The notes under the pieces are model-generated. The model had not been told where the DNA came from and made no database searches. It saw only the letters and a list, made by a program, of their open reading frames with translations. From a bacterium (GTDB taxonomy: Bacteria > Verrucomicrobiota > Verrucomicrobiia > Limisphaerales > J093), in the NCBI GenBank assembly GCA_021784265.1, contig JAJXTA010000214.1:1-5898 (forward strand): a stretch of DNA of 5,898 bases. The letters run 5' to 3'. How positions within the stretch are numbered: position 1 is the first letter of the stretch; each line of letters opens with the position of its first letter. The position numbers and the translations under genes were made by a program. This document shows, one piece after another, positions 1 through 5,898 of the stretch.

Positions 1-62
1 GATCTATGGACGGGGGCGCTTTGTATTTGGAGCGGCCGAGAAGTGTGAATGAAGATTGAGTC

Positions 63-1349
63 ATGAAAATTGCGATTGTTGGGCTTGGGTATGTGGGCTT
101 GCCGTTGTCGTTGCAGTTCGCCCGCTCGGGGGTGACGGTGCTGGGATTGGACATCGACGCGGGGAAGGTCGAGGCGATCAGCCAGGGGCGGAGTTACATC
201 AAGCACGTCGAGGGCGGCGCCATCGCCGAGCTGGTCAAGGCGGGCAAGTTCAGCGCGTCCACCGAGTTCGCGCGGGTGCGGGAGGTGGAGGCGGTGATCA
301 TCTGCGTGCCGACGCCGTTGAACAAGAACCGGGAGCCGGACATTTCGTTCATCCTCGAGACCGGCAAGGCCATCGCGCCCCACCTGAACCGCGGGACGCT
401 CGTGGTCTTGGAGTCCACCACGTATCCGGGCACGACAGATGAGGACCTGCGCGGGGTGTTGGAGGCAGGCTCGGGGCTCAAGGCGGGAACGGATTTTCAT
501 CTGGCGTTCTCGCCCGAACGAGAGGACCCCGCCAACCCGGACAGCAAAGTCGGCGCGATCCCCAAGGTGGTCGGGGGGCTCACCCCGGCGTGTCTCGAGA
601 AGGCCAAAGCGCTCTACGGGCGGGCCATCAAGACGGTGGTGCCGGTCTCCTCGTGCCGCGTGGCGGAGGCGGCCAAGCTGCTGGAAAACACCTTCCGCGG
701 CGTGAATATCGCCTTGGTCAACGAACTCAAGGTGGTCTATGCCGCGATGGGCATCGACATTTGGGAGGTCATCAACGCCGCCAAGACCAAGCCGTTCGGT
801 TTCATGCCGTTTTATCCGGGGCCCGGTTTGGGCGGGCATTGCATCCCCATCGATCCCTTTTATCTGACGTGGAAGGCGCGGGAGTATGGGCAGCACACGC
901 GGTTCATCGAGTTGGCGGGCGAGATCAACACCGCGATGCCGGAGTACGTGGTGCATCGGGTGATCGAGGCGTTGAACGCGCGGCGCAAGCCGCTCAATGG
1001 GAGCAAGGTGCTGGTCTTGGGCCTGGCCTATAAGCCGAACGTGGACGACGAACGCGAGTCGCCCAGTTACGTGTTGATGGAATTGCTCAAGCAGCGCGGG
1101 GCCGAGGTGGCTTATTACGATCCCTACGTGCCCGTGATCCGCCCGACGCGCGAGCATCCGCAATGGGCGGGGACGCGGTCGGTGGCGTGGAGCCGGGAGG
1201 TGCTCAAGGGGTTCGATGTGGTGCTCATCGCCACAAACCATGCGGCGGTGAACTACAAGGAATTGGCGGAGGTGGCCGCGTGCATCGTCGATACGCGCAA
1301 CGCGATGACCGGGGTGGCGACGAGTCCCGGCCAGGTGTGGAAGGCGTAA
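63..1349 (+). CDS. wbpA: Nucleotide sugar dehydrogenase, WbpA-type (probable UDP-N-acetyl-D-glucosamine 6-dehydrogenase)
   Basis: Cytoplasmic NAD-dependent enzyme that should oxidise the C6 hydroxyl of a UDP-sugar to a carboxylate in two steps, most likely UDP-GlcNAc to UDP-GlcNAcA for a surface polysaccharide. The 428-residue protein is full length for the family. It has an N-terminal Rossmann fold with GLGYVGLP at 7-14 and an acidic residue at D30, the LAFSPERE segment at 147-154, the central helical part with K205 and N209 in KLLENTFRG, the catalytic Cys260 in GPGLGGHCIPIDP (253-265), and a C-terminal UDP-binding domain with LGLAYKPNVDDERESP (319-334). The GGHCIPIDP form and the preceding KPFGFMPFYPGPG resemble WbpA-like proteins rather than UDP-glucose dehydrogenase (GGSCFPKD) or WecC (GGHCIAVDP). 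Substrate choice is therefore inferred from motif style and the symbol is by resemblance. ATG 63 is chosen because the Rossmann strand begins at once; the upstream SD is poor (GAG only 2 nt away). It is followed by a 207-bp gap, so cotranscription with rfbA is not certain. Confidence 0.93.
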   Translation: MKIAIVGLGYVGLPLSLQFARSGVTVLGLDIDAGKVEAISQGRSYIKHVEGGAIAELVKAGKFSASTEFARVREVEAVIICVPTPLNKNREPDISFILETGKAIAPHLNRGTLVVLESTTYPGTTDEDLRGVLEAGSGLKAGTDFHLAFSPEREDPANPDSKVGAIPKVVGGLTPACLEKAKALYGRAIKTVVPVSSCRVAEAAKLLENTFRGVNIALVNELKVVYAAMGIDIWEVINAAKTKPFGFMPFYPGPGLGGHCIPIDPFYLTWKAREYGQHTRFIELAGEINTAMPEYVVHRVIEALNARRKPLNGSKVLVLGLAYKPNVDDERESPSYVLMELLKQRGAEVAYYDPYVPVIRPTREHPQWAGTRSVAWSREVLKGFDVVLIATNHAAVNYKELAEVAACIVDTRNAMTGVATSPGQVWKA

Positions 1350-1437
1350 CGAAGGGCGGCGGCGACCGTTGCGCGGCGAATGGGCTCCGGGCCTGTCGTG
1401 TTGCCGCTCGCTTACGTTCACGGCTCCGAGCCGGGGG

Positions 1438-1453
1438 GCGCGCGGCCGCCCGC
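1438..1453. repeat. GCGGCCGC-centred imperfect palindrome, copy 1
   Basis: The core GCGGCCGC (1442-1449) is flanked by GCG and CGC arms, with a single C-C mismatch between core and arms. The stretch 1441-1456 matches 5031-5046 at 15 of 16 positions. It is one of only three GCGGCCGC octamers in the window. Whether it is a real repeat family, a binding site or a by-product of G+C richness cannot be decided here. Confidence 0.35.
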
Positions 1454-1512
1454 GGGATTGGGGACTCGGACCTCAGCAACCGCAAGTTTTGAGACTCACG
1501 GACTTTAACCAG

Positions 1513-1534
1513 GCACGGACGGCGAAGCCCGTGC
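1513..1534 (+). other. Hairpin-forming segment just upstream of rfbA
   Basis: GCACGG (1513-1518) is complementary to CCGTGC (1529-1534), with a 10-nt loop. An alternative fold pairs GCACG/CGTGC outside and GGC/GCC (1521-1523 / 1527-1529) around a GAA loop. The structure ends 22 nt before the rfbA ATG and would lie in the 5' leader of any transcript entering rfbA. No T-run follows, so it is not a standard terminator. It could be a REP-like element or a leader structure affecting translation; both are inference. Confidence 0.35.
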
Positions 1535-1556
1535 TCCACGCCGCGTTTCTCCGCGT

Positions 1557-2429
1557 ATGAAAGGCATCATTTTGGCCGGTGGCGCCGGCTCCCGTCTCTA
1601 CCCGCTGACGCTGGTGGCGAGCAAACAGCTCCAGCCGGTGTACGACAAGCCGATGGTCTATTATCCGCTGACCACGCTGGTCGAGAACGGGGTGCGGGAG
1701 ATCTGCCTCATCTCGACGCCGCAGGATTTGCCGCGGTTCTGGCAACTGCTGCGCAACAGCGCGGCGTGGGGGCTCGCGGTCGAGTTCCGCGAGCAGGCGC
1801 ATCCGGGGGGCATCGCCCAGGCCTTCGTGATCGCCGAATCGTTTATTGGTAACGACAGCGTGGCGCTGATTCTGGGGGACAACGTGTTCTACGGCGGGGA
1901 CACGTTTCCGCGGGCGTTTGCGGAGTTCCAGGCGGGGGCCACGATCTTCGGTTACCAGGTGCATGACCCGGAACGGTACGGGGTGGTCGAGTTCGACGCG
2001 CACGGGAAGGCGATCTCGATCGAGGAGAAGCCCAAACAACCCAAGAGCAACTACGCCGTGCCCGGGTTCTACCTGTACGACAACCAGGTTGTGGCCGTCG
2101 CCAAGGCCCTCAAACCCTCTCCGCGTGGTGAATTGGAGATTTCCGACGTGAACGCGAAGTACCTCGAACAGGGCCAACTGCGCGTGCACCGGTTGAACCG
2201 CGGGTTTGCCTGGCTGGACGCCGGCACCAGCACCAGCCTCCATGAGGCCTCGGCTTACGTGCAGACGATCGAGCGGCGGCAGGGGATCAAGATCGGCTGC
2301 CCGGAGGAGGCGGCGTTTCGGCGCGGTTTTATCAACTTGGCCCAACTGGAGGAATTGGCCGCGGCGATGCCCAACTGCGAATACCGCCAATACCTGCAGC
2401 GGGTCTGCCAGGAGAATCATGACGGTTGA
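1557..2429 (+). CDS. rfbA: Glucose-1-phosphate thymidylyltransferase (RmlA/RfbA)
   Basis: First enzyme of dTDP-L-rhamnose synthesis: dTTP plus glucose-1-phosphate gives dTDP-glucose and pyrophosphate, in the cytoplasm. The 290-residue protein is full length (the family is about 290). The nucleotidyltransferase fold starts with the signature GGAGSRLYPLT (8-18; Ser12 where Thr is more usual), then SKQLQPVYDKPM (22-33) with Lys23. Next come the metal-binding region LGDNVFYGG (106-114, Asp108), ERYGVVEFD (139-147), EEKP (156-159), VPGFYLYDN (168-176), EISDVN (194-199) and WLDAGT (219-224). The C-terminal CPEEAAFRRGFI (248-259) matches the short-chain RmlA type, whose members are usually feedback-inhibited by dTDP-L-rhamnose (family knowledge, not shown here). 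ATG 1557 is chosen because the family normally begins MKGIILAGG. There is no recognisable SD. It heads a four-gene rhamnose set; rfbC follows after 118 bp. Confidence 0.97.
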   Translation: MKGIILAGGAGSRLYPLTLVASKQLQPVYDKPMVYYPLTTLVENGVREICLISTPQDLPRFWQLLRNSAAWGLAVEFREQAHPGGIAQAFVIAESFIGNDSVALILGDNVFYGGDTFPRAFAEFQAGATIFGYQVHDPERYGVVEFDAHGKAISIEEKPKQPKSNYAVPGFYLYDNQVVAVAKALKPSPRGELEISDVNAKYLEQGQLRVHRLNRGFAWLDAGTSTSLHEASAYVQTIERRQGIKIGCPEEAAFRRGFINLAQLEELAAAMPNCEYRQYLQRVCQENHDG

Positions 2430-2547
2430 GGGCCGAGACCCGGAGCGCGCGGCTGCGCGGCGAAACGCCTCGGCCATCGGGCGTGGGGGTGGCGGGTCCG
2501 CGGCCGCTGGACGCGGAGGCGGGAGCGGCGCGCGGTAAGCCGGAGCC
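2430..2547. other. Intergenic gap between rfbA and rfbC
   Basis: This 118-bp, extremely G+C-rich spacer interrupts an otherwise tight rhamnose cluster. It contains a tandem 7-mer (GCGCGGC at 2447-2453 and 2455-2461) and a GCGGCCGC-centred palindrome (2496-2512). The 11-mer TGCGCGGCGAA at 2454-2464 also occurs at 1370-1380 in the previous gap. I see no gene, terminator or clear promoter. GGAG at 2542-2545 is only 2 nt from the rfbC ATG, which is closer than a normal SD. Confidence 0.5.
2496..2512. repeat. GCGGCCGC-centred palindrome, copy 2
   Basis: GTCC (2496-2499) and GGAC (2509-2512) flank the core GCGGCCGC (2500-2507). All arms pair if the single T at 2508 is bulged out. It shares its core with the elements at 1438-1453 and 5027-5044, but the flanks differ. 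Confidence 0.35.
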
Positions 2548-3096
2548 ATGAACTCCAATAGTTGCGAACTGGCCGGGCTGGTCATCATCGAGCCCAAAGT
2601 GTTTGGTGATCCGCGCGGCTTTTTTTTCGAGAGCTGGAACCGGGAACGGTATCAGACCGCGGGCGTGCGGGCGGAGTTCGTGCAGGACAACCTGTCGTTC
2701 TCGCGCCGCGGGATTTTGCGCGGGCTGCATTACCAGAATCCCAACGCTCAGGGCAAGCTGGTCTCCGTGTTGGAGGGGGAGGTGTTCGACGTGGCGGTGG
2801 ATGTGCGGCGGGGTTCTCCCACCTTCGGTCGGTGGCATGGGGTGACTCTCTCCCGGGAGAACCACCGGCAGTTTTACATTCCCCCTGGGTTCGCTCACGG
2901 GTTTGCCGTGGTCAGCGAGACGGCGTTGTTCCATTACAAGTGCACCGCCTACTACTCACCGCAGGATGAGGTCACGGTGCGGTGGGACGATCCGAGCCTG
3001 GGCATCCGCTGGCCCGTGGAGCGTCCGGTGCTGTCGGCGAAGGATGCCGGTGGGTTGGCGCTGCGGGAGATTCCCGTCGAGCGACTCTTCCCTTGA
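2548..3096 (+). CDS. rfbC: dTDP-4-dehydrorhamnose 3,5-epimerase (RmlC/RfbC)
   Basis: Third step of the pathway: epimerises dTDP-4-keto-6-deoxyglucose at C3 and C5 to dTDP-4-keto-L-rhamnose; a cytoplasmic, cofactor-free cupin that is normally a dimer. The 182 residues match the usual length of about 180. Visible motifs are FGDPRGFFFESWN (19-31), the FVQDNLSFS substrate loop (44-52), RGILRGLHYQ (54-63) with the catalytic base His61, QGKLVSVLEGEVFDVAVDVR (68-87), FYIPPGFAHGFAV (109-121), YKCTAYYSP (130-138) with the conserved Tyr pair, and LSAKDAGGLAL (162-172). Asp166 in LSAKD is probably the acidic partner of the catalytic His; this is inferred from family alignment by eye. ATG 2548 fits the family start. 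The stop codon overlaps the SD of rfbD, which argues for translational coupling downstream. Confidence 0.97.
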   Translation: MNSNSCELAGLVIIEPKVFGDPRGFFFESWNRERYQTAGVRAEFVQDNLSFSRRGILRGLHYQNPNAQGKLVSVLEGEVFDVAVDVRRGSPTFGRWHGVTLSRENHRQFYIPPGFAHGFAVVSETALFHYKCTAYYSPQDEVTVRWDDPSLGIRWPVERPVLSAKDAGGLALREIPVERLFP

Positions 3097-3098
3097 GG
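3095..3098 (+). promoter_or_regulatory. Shine-Dalgarno site of rfbD
   Basis: GAGG overlaps the TGA stop codon of rfbC and lies 7 nt from the rfbD ATG. It is the only well-spaced SD among the genes here, and it supports rfbC-rfbD cotranscription and coupled translation. Confidence 0.6.
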
Positions 3099-3105
3099 TC
3101 CCGCC

Positions 3106-3987
3106 ATGCAAGCGCGCAAGATTCTGTTGATCGGCAAAGTGGGCCAGGTCGGCTGGGAACTCCGGCGGACGCTCGCCCCGCTGGGCACGGTCGTCTGCGT
3201 GGACTACCCGGAGGTGGACCTGACCGAGCCGGACTCGATCCGGAAATGGGTGCGGGACGTTCAGCCGCAACTCGTGATCAATGCCGCGGCCTACACCGCG
3301 GTGGACAAAGCGGAGACGGAGAGCGAGTTGGCGATGAAGATCAACGGTCGGGCGCCGGGGGTCTTGGCCGAAGAGGCCAAGCGGTTGGGCGCCGGCCTGA
3401 TTCACTACTCGACGGACTACGTCTATGACGGCACCAAAGCCGCGGCCTACGTCGAGGAGGACCTCCCGAACCCGCTCAGCGCGTACGGGCGGTCCAAGTT
3501 GGCCGGGGACCAGGCCCTCCACCAGGTGGACGGCGATTACCTGGTCTTCCGCTTGTGCTGGGTCTATGGCGCGCGGGGCGGCAATTTTGCCCGGACGATC
3601 CTGCGGCTGGCGCGCGAGCGCGACACGCTGCGGGTGGTGCGGGACCAGGTAGGGTGCCCCACTTGGTCGCGGATGATCGCGGAGGCGACCGCTTTGGTGG
3701 CGCAGCGGACGGGAGCGGGCGCGCTTGGGGAGGTCAAGGGCATCTATCACCTCAGCGCCACGGGCTCGACCAGTTGGCACGGATTTGCCGAGGCGCTCGT
3801 TGCGCGCATGCCTCCGGAGCAACGCCGCTGCCGTCAGATCGAGGCCATCCCCGCGACCGAGTATCCTTCGCCCACGCGCCGCCCGGCCAATTCGGTCTTG
3901 GCCGGCGGGAAACTGGCGCGTGTGTTCGGCTTGCGTCTGCCGGACTGGCAGGAGAGTCTGGGGTTGGTGATGGAAGAGCTCCCGTAG
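3106..3987 (+). CDS. rfbD: dTDP-4-dehydrorhamnose reductase (RmlD/RfbD)
   Basis: Last step of the pathway: NAD(P)H-dependent reduction of the C4 keto group to give dTDP-L-rhamnose, in the cytoplasm. The 293 residues are typical for this extended short-chain dehydrogenase family (about 290-300). The cofactor loop is GKVGQVGWEL (10-19). VINAAAYTAVDKAE (57-70) is a hallmark of RmlD. STDYVYDG (102-109) carries the catalytic Thr103. YGRSK (127-131) supplies the Tyr127/Lys131 pair. RLCWVYG (149-155), GCPTW (183-187) and RPANSVLAGGKL (259-270) form the usual substrate-side segments. ATG 3106 is supported by a GAGG SD and by the beta strand KILLIG starting at residue 5. It lies 9 nt after rfbC and 33 nt before rfbB, as in an operon. 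A long antisense frame across this gene and rfbB is a composition shadow. Confidence 0.97.
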   Translation: MQARKILLIGKVGQVGWELRRTLAPLGTVVCVDYPEVDLTEPDSIRKWVRDVQPQLVINAAAYTAVDKAETESELAMKINGRAPGVLAEEAKRLGAGLIHYSTDYVYDGTKAAAYVEEDLPNPLSAYGRSKLAGDQALHQVDGDYLVFRLCWVYGARGGNFARTILRLARERDTLRVVRDQVGCPTWSRMIAEATALVAQRTGAGALGEVKGIYHLSATGSTSWHGFAEALVARMPPEQRRCRQIEAIPATEYPSPTRRPANSVLAGGKLARVFGLRLPDWQESLGLVMEELP

Positions 3988-4020
3988 GCCGGGCGCCTCC
4001 TCCTCGCGCAGTAGAGCATC

Positions 4021-5064
4021 ATGAACTTGCTTGTTACCGGCGGTGCCGGCTTCATCGGCAGCAACGTCATCCAGCATGTGATCGACCGGGCCGAGGTTCA
4101 CCGTTTGGTGAACTTGGACTGCCTCACCTACGCCGGGCATTTGGCCAATCTCGAGGCGGTGGCCACGCATCCCAAATATCGCTTTGCCCGCGTGGACCTG
4201 CGGGACAAGGCCGCGGTGCTGCAAGTCGTGGCGGAGCAGGAGATTACCCACGTGATGCACTTGGCTGCGGAGTCTCACGTGGATCGCTCGATCAGCGGGC
4301 CCGGGGATTTCATCCACACGAATATCGTCGGCACCTTCCACTTGTTGGAGGCCTGCCGGGGGACGTGGGGGGCGAATCTGGCCGGGAAGCGGTTTCATCA
4401 TGTCTCGACGGATGAAGTCTATGGGAGTCTGGGCGCCACGGGGTTGTTTAGCGAAAGCACGCCGTATGCCCCCAACTCGCCCTATTCGGCGAGCAAAGCC
4501 GGGAGCGACTTCCTGGTGCGCGCCTACCACCACACCTATGGGTTGCCGGCGGTGATCACCAACTGCTCGAACAACTACGGTCCGTTTCAGTTTCCCGAAA
4601 AGCTGATCCCGGTCGTGATCCAGAGCGTGCTCACGCGCAAGCCGGTGCCGGTGTACGGCGACGGGATGAACGTCCGGGACTGGCTCTATGTCCGGGACCA
4701 TGCGGAGGCGCTGTGGCAGGTGCTCCAGCACGGACGGGCGGGCGAGACCTACAACATCGGCGGCCAAAACGAATGGGCCAACTTGCGGATCGTCGAGCGG
4801 ATTTGCGATCTGGTCGATGAGTTCAAACCGGACCTCGGCGGGGAGTCGCGGAAGCTGATCACCTTCGTGAAGGATCGCCCGGGGCACGATCGCCGCTACG
4901 CGATCGATGCCTCGAAAATCCGGCGGGACCTGAGTTGGAAGCCGGCGTACACCTTCGAGCGCGGCATCCGCGAGACGGTGCGCTGGTACTTGGACCACCA
5001 AGACTGGGTGCGCCGCGTGACGGCCGCGCCCGCGGCCGCCGGCGGGGCCGCGGCGTGCGGCTAA
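4021..5064 (+). CDS. rfbB: dTDP-glucose 4,6-dehydratase (RmlB/RfbB)
   Basis: Second step of the pathway: NAD-dependent conversion of dTDP-glucose to dTDP-4-keto-6-deoxyglucose, in the cytoplasm. This extended short-chain dehydrogenase has [10 protein letters not shown] (6-15) for [11 protein letters not shown] (32-39), [12 protein letters not shown] (80-91), STDEVYG (129-135) with the Thr130-Asp131-Glu132 catalytic group that marks 4,6-dehydratases, YSASKAGSD (155-163) with Tyr155/Lys159, [17 protein letters not shown] (181-197), and [12 protein letters not shown] (285-296) for nucleotide binding. Family homology runs to about residue 330 ([10 protein letters not shown]). The last 14 or so residues are an Ala/Gly-rich tail ending in Cys-Gly, coded by almost pure G+C that includes a GCGGCCGC palindrome. 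The tail is probably dispensable and may reflect repeat sequence at the 3' end. ATG 4021 is the natural family start; only a weak GAG lies upstream. Confidence 0.97.
   Translation: MNLLVTGGAGFIGSNVIQHVIDRAEVHRLVNLDCLTYAGHLANLEAVATHPKYRFARVDLRDKAAVLQVVAEQEITHVMHLAAESHVDRSISGPGDFIHTNIVGTFHLLEACRGTWGANLAGKRFHHVSTDEVYGSLGATGLFSESTPYAPNSPYSASKAGSDFLVRAYHHTYGLPAVITNCSNNYGPFQFPEKLIPVVIQSVLTRKPVPVYGDGMNVRDWLYVRDHAEALWQVLQHGRAGETYNIGGQNEWANLRIVERICDLVDEFKPDLGGESRKLITFVKDRPGHDRRYAIDASKIRRDLSWKPAYTFERGIRETVRWYLDHQDWVRRVTAAPAAAGGAAACG
5027..5044. repeat. GCGGCCGC-centred imperfect palindrome, copy 3 (inside the rfbB 3' end)
   Basis: The core GCGGCCGC (5032-5039) has CGCC and GGCG arms, with one C-C mismatch at the same relative place as in the copy at 1438-1453. 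It encodes part of the Ala/Gly tail of RfbB, so it may be repeat sequence absorbed into the reading frame. Confidence 0.35.
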
Positions 5065-5243
5065 GCCGGGGGGGCGCTGGTATTAATCACCGCGCAAGCA
5101 TTCTCCGATAGGGCGGCCCCTCGCTCCCGCGCGGCGGGGCGCTGAGGAGAAGGCCCGCGCGGGCAATTTCGCCCCGAGACCGGACGCTGGTCGGCGCGTG
5201 CGGAGGCCGGCGGGCCTGGCGCGCGGTGTCTCGGCCTTTAATT
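5065..5243. other. Intergenic gap between rfbB and the exosortase gene
   Basis: No gene is supported in these 179 bp. A perfect 12-nt palindrome GCCCGCGCGGGC (5153-5164) is followed by AATTT; as a terminator this is weak, because the stem is only 4 bp once a loop is allowed and the T-run is short. A second possible stem is GCCCC (5116-5120) with GGGGC (5136-5140). Purine-rich GAGGAGAAGG (5144-5153) looks like a strong SD but has no start codon at a suitable distance. The AT-rich spots at 5082-5088 and 5236-5243 could belong to a promoter for the exosortase gene, but no clear -35/-10 pair is seen. Confidence 0.45.
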
Positions 5244-5898
5244 GTGTCTGTTCATGTGAGTCATAAGCCGTTGGCCGCCGCTCTGTCCGCTCCGGCGAGC
5301 GGGACGGGGCTGGCGCCTGGTCTGGACAACCGGGCCCTGCTGGCGCGGAGCCGCGGTTTCTTGCTGTTTGCGCTCGGCTTGGGGCTGTGTTTTGCCTGGC
5401 CGTTGTTCGATTTGGTGCGGTATGCCGGGCACTCGGAGCTCTACTCGCACGTCCCGCTGGTGCCGATCATCAGCGGCTATCTGGCCTGGACCGACCGTCA
5501 TCGCCTCCCCGCCCAGTCCCGGTCGGGGCGGGGCTGGGCCTGGCTGCCGCTGTTGCTGGGGTCCCTGTTGTTGGGTGGCTATTGGGTGGCGGTGGCGCGG
5601 GACACCCGGCTTTCCGGCAACGATTCCCTCGCCCTGACCATCGGGGCCTTCGTCTGCTTCCTGGGGGCGGGCGCCTTGGTTTTCCTGGGGCGCGACTGGG
5701 TCCGGGTCCTCGCGTTTCCGTTGGCGTTTCTGCTTTTTTTGGTGCCGATGCCCGACGTGCTGTTGGACTGGATCATAACGTTCTTCCAGTACACCTCGGC
5801 CGGGGCGGCGTTCGTCCTTCTCAAGTGTGGCGCCATGCCGATGCTTTATCAGGGACTCACCTTTCAGTTGCCCGGCATTGACATCGAGGTGGCACCCG
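5244..5898 (+). CDS. Exosortase/archaeosortase family protein (EpsH-like), N-terminal part, cut by the window end
   Basis: Polytopic inner-membrane cysteine transpeptidase-like protein, expected to process proteins carrying a PEP-CTERM-type C-terminal signal. The 218 residues seen contain about six hydrophobic stretches (roughly 38-58, 70-82, 97-118, 127-149, 154-169, 173-195). Family marks are SELYSHVPLVPII (64-76), the Pro-rich FPLAFLLFLVPMPD (158-171) and LPGIDIEVAP (209-218). In the family this last segment runs straight into E/A-C-S-G-I-R-S with the catalytic Cys; that motif and the later Arg and His lie beyond the window. There is no in-frame ATG near the N-terminus. GTG 5244 is my choice, but GTG 5226 and GTG 5256 are in frame too, and none has a good SD; the frame is open back to a TAG at 5109. 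The subtype cannot be fixed from this part; XrtC (VPDSG-CTERM) of Verrucomicrobiota is a guess. Its place behind sugar-nucleotide genes fits the known link of exosortases with exopolysaccharide loci. Confidence 0.88.
   Translation, partial: MSVHVSHKPLAAALSAPASGTGLAPGLDNRALLARSRGFLLFALGLGLCFAWPLFDLVRYAGHSELYSHVPLVPIISGYLAWTDRHRLPAQSRSGRGWAWLPLLLGSLLLGGYWVAVARDTRLSGNDSLALTIGAFVCFLGAGALVFLGRDWVRVLAFPLAFLLFLVPMPDVLLDWIITFFQYTSAGAAFVLLKCGAMPMLYQGLTFQLPGIDIEVAP

Larger units (their letters stand above)
1350..1556. other. Intergenic gap between the dehydrogenase gene and rfbA
   Basis: This 207-bp gap has no convincing gene. It is very G+C rich and holds a short inverted repeat (CGGCTCCGAGCCG, about 1420-1432), a GCGGCCGC-centred imperfect palindrome (1438-1453) and a hairpin-forming segment just before rfbA (1513-1534). 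I see no stem followed by a T-run that would count as an intrinsic terminator, and no clear -35/-10 pair. A promoter for the rhamnose genes could lie in the less G+C-rich stretch around 1485-1510, but the sequence does not show one. Confidence 0.5.

Noticed and set aside
3..59. Possible C-terminal tail of an upstream gene ending at TGA 57-59 (or at 50-52 in another frame)
   Set aside because: All three frames stay open for 15-18 codons before a stop and none gives a recognisable protein end, so no frame can be chosen.
1370..2464. 11-mer TGCGCGGCGAA shared by the two gaps (1370-1380 and 2454-2464)
   Set aside because: A match of this length is plausible by chance in G+C-rich spacers, and the similarity does not extend further.
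1473..2597. A 374-residue minus-strand open frame across rfbA
   Set aside because: It is antisense to a complete rfbA, has no family features, and its composition is typical of a shadow frame.
2956..5001. A 681-residue open frame on the minus strand across rfbD and rfbB
   Set aside because: It lies opposite two unmistakable enzymes, has no recognisable motif and is rich in Arg, Pro, His and Gln, as expected of an antisense shadow of G/C-ending codons.
5153..5164. Perfect palindrome GCCCGCGCGGGC as a terminator after rfbB
   Set aside because: With a 4-nt loop the stem is only 4 bp, and only three Ts follow. It is too weak to call in such G+C-rich DNA.
5387..5881. A 164-residue plus-strand frame overlapping the exosortase gene
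   Set aside because: The overlapping frame carries clear exosortase motifs and membrane segments; this one has only Gly/Ala/Arg-rich sequence.

Overview
The window is about two-thirds G+C, and every gene I can support lies on the + strand. Long open frames also run antisense through the real genes, as expected with a strong G/C third-codon bias. The gene content is a nucleotide-sugar supply block followed by an exosortase. This points to the exopolysaccharide / protein-sorting region of a Gram-negative, high-GC bacterium. I lean towards Verrucomicrobiota (an Opitutus-like lineage) because of the exosortase style, the GTG start and the weak Shine-Dalgarno signals. That assignment is inference; no marker gene in the window proves it.

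Layout: positions 1-62 are the end of an unseen upstream region. A complete WbpA-type UDP-N-acetylglucosamine 6-dehydrogenase gene follows (63-1349). After a 207-bp G+C-rich gap comes a complete dTDP-L-rhamnose set in the order rfbA (1557-2429), rfbC (2548-3096), rfbD (3106-3987), rfbB (4021-5064), with gaps of 118, 9 and 33 bp. After another 179 bp an exosortase gene begins (about 5244). The window ends at residue 218 of that protein, just before the expected catalytic Cys motif.

How the genes work together: RfbA activates glucose-1-phosphate to dTDP-glucose. RfbB dehydrates it to the 4-keto-6-deoxy sugar, RfbC epimerises it at C3 and C5, and RfbD reduces it to dTDP-L-rhamnose. The dehydrogenase would supply a uronic acid sugar nucleotide (probably UDP-GlcNAcA). 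Both products feed surface glycan assembly. The exosortase is an inner-membrane transpeptidase-like protein that handles PEP-CTERM-type surface proteins. Such genes are known to sit in exopolysaccharide loci, so the arrangement is coherent. No glycosyltransferase, polymerase or flippase is in view.

The least explained signal lies between the genes. The window contains exactly three copies of the octamer GCGGCCGC. Two are in gaps and one is in an odd Ala/Gly-rich 3' tail of rfbB, and each is the core of a longer imperfect palindrome. A separate hairpin-forming segment lies directly upstream of the rfbA start. I see no new enzyme system, RNA gene, CRISPR array or mobile element.
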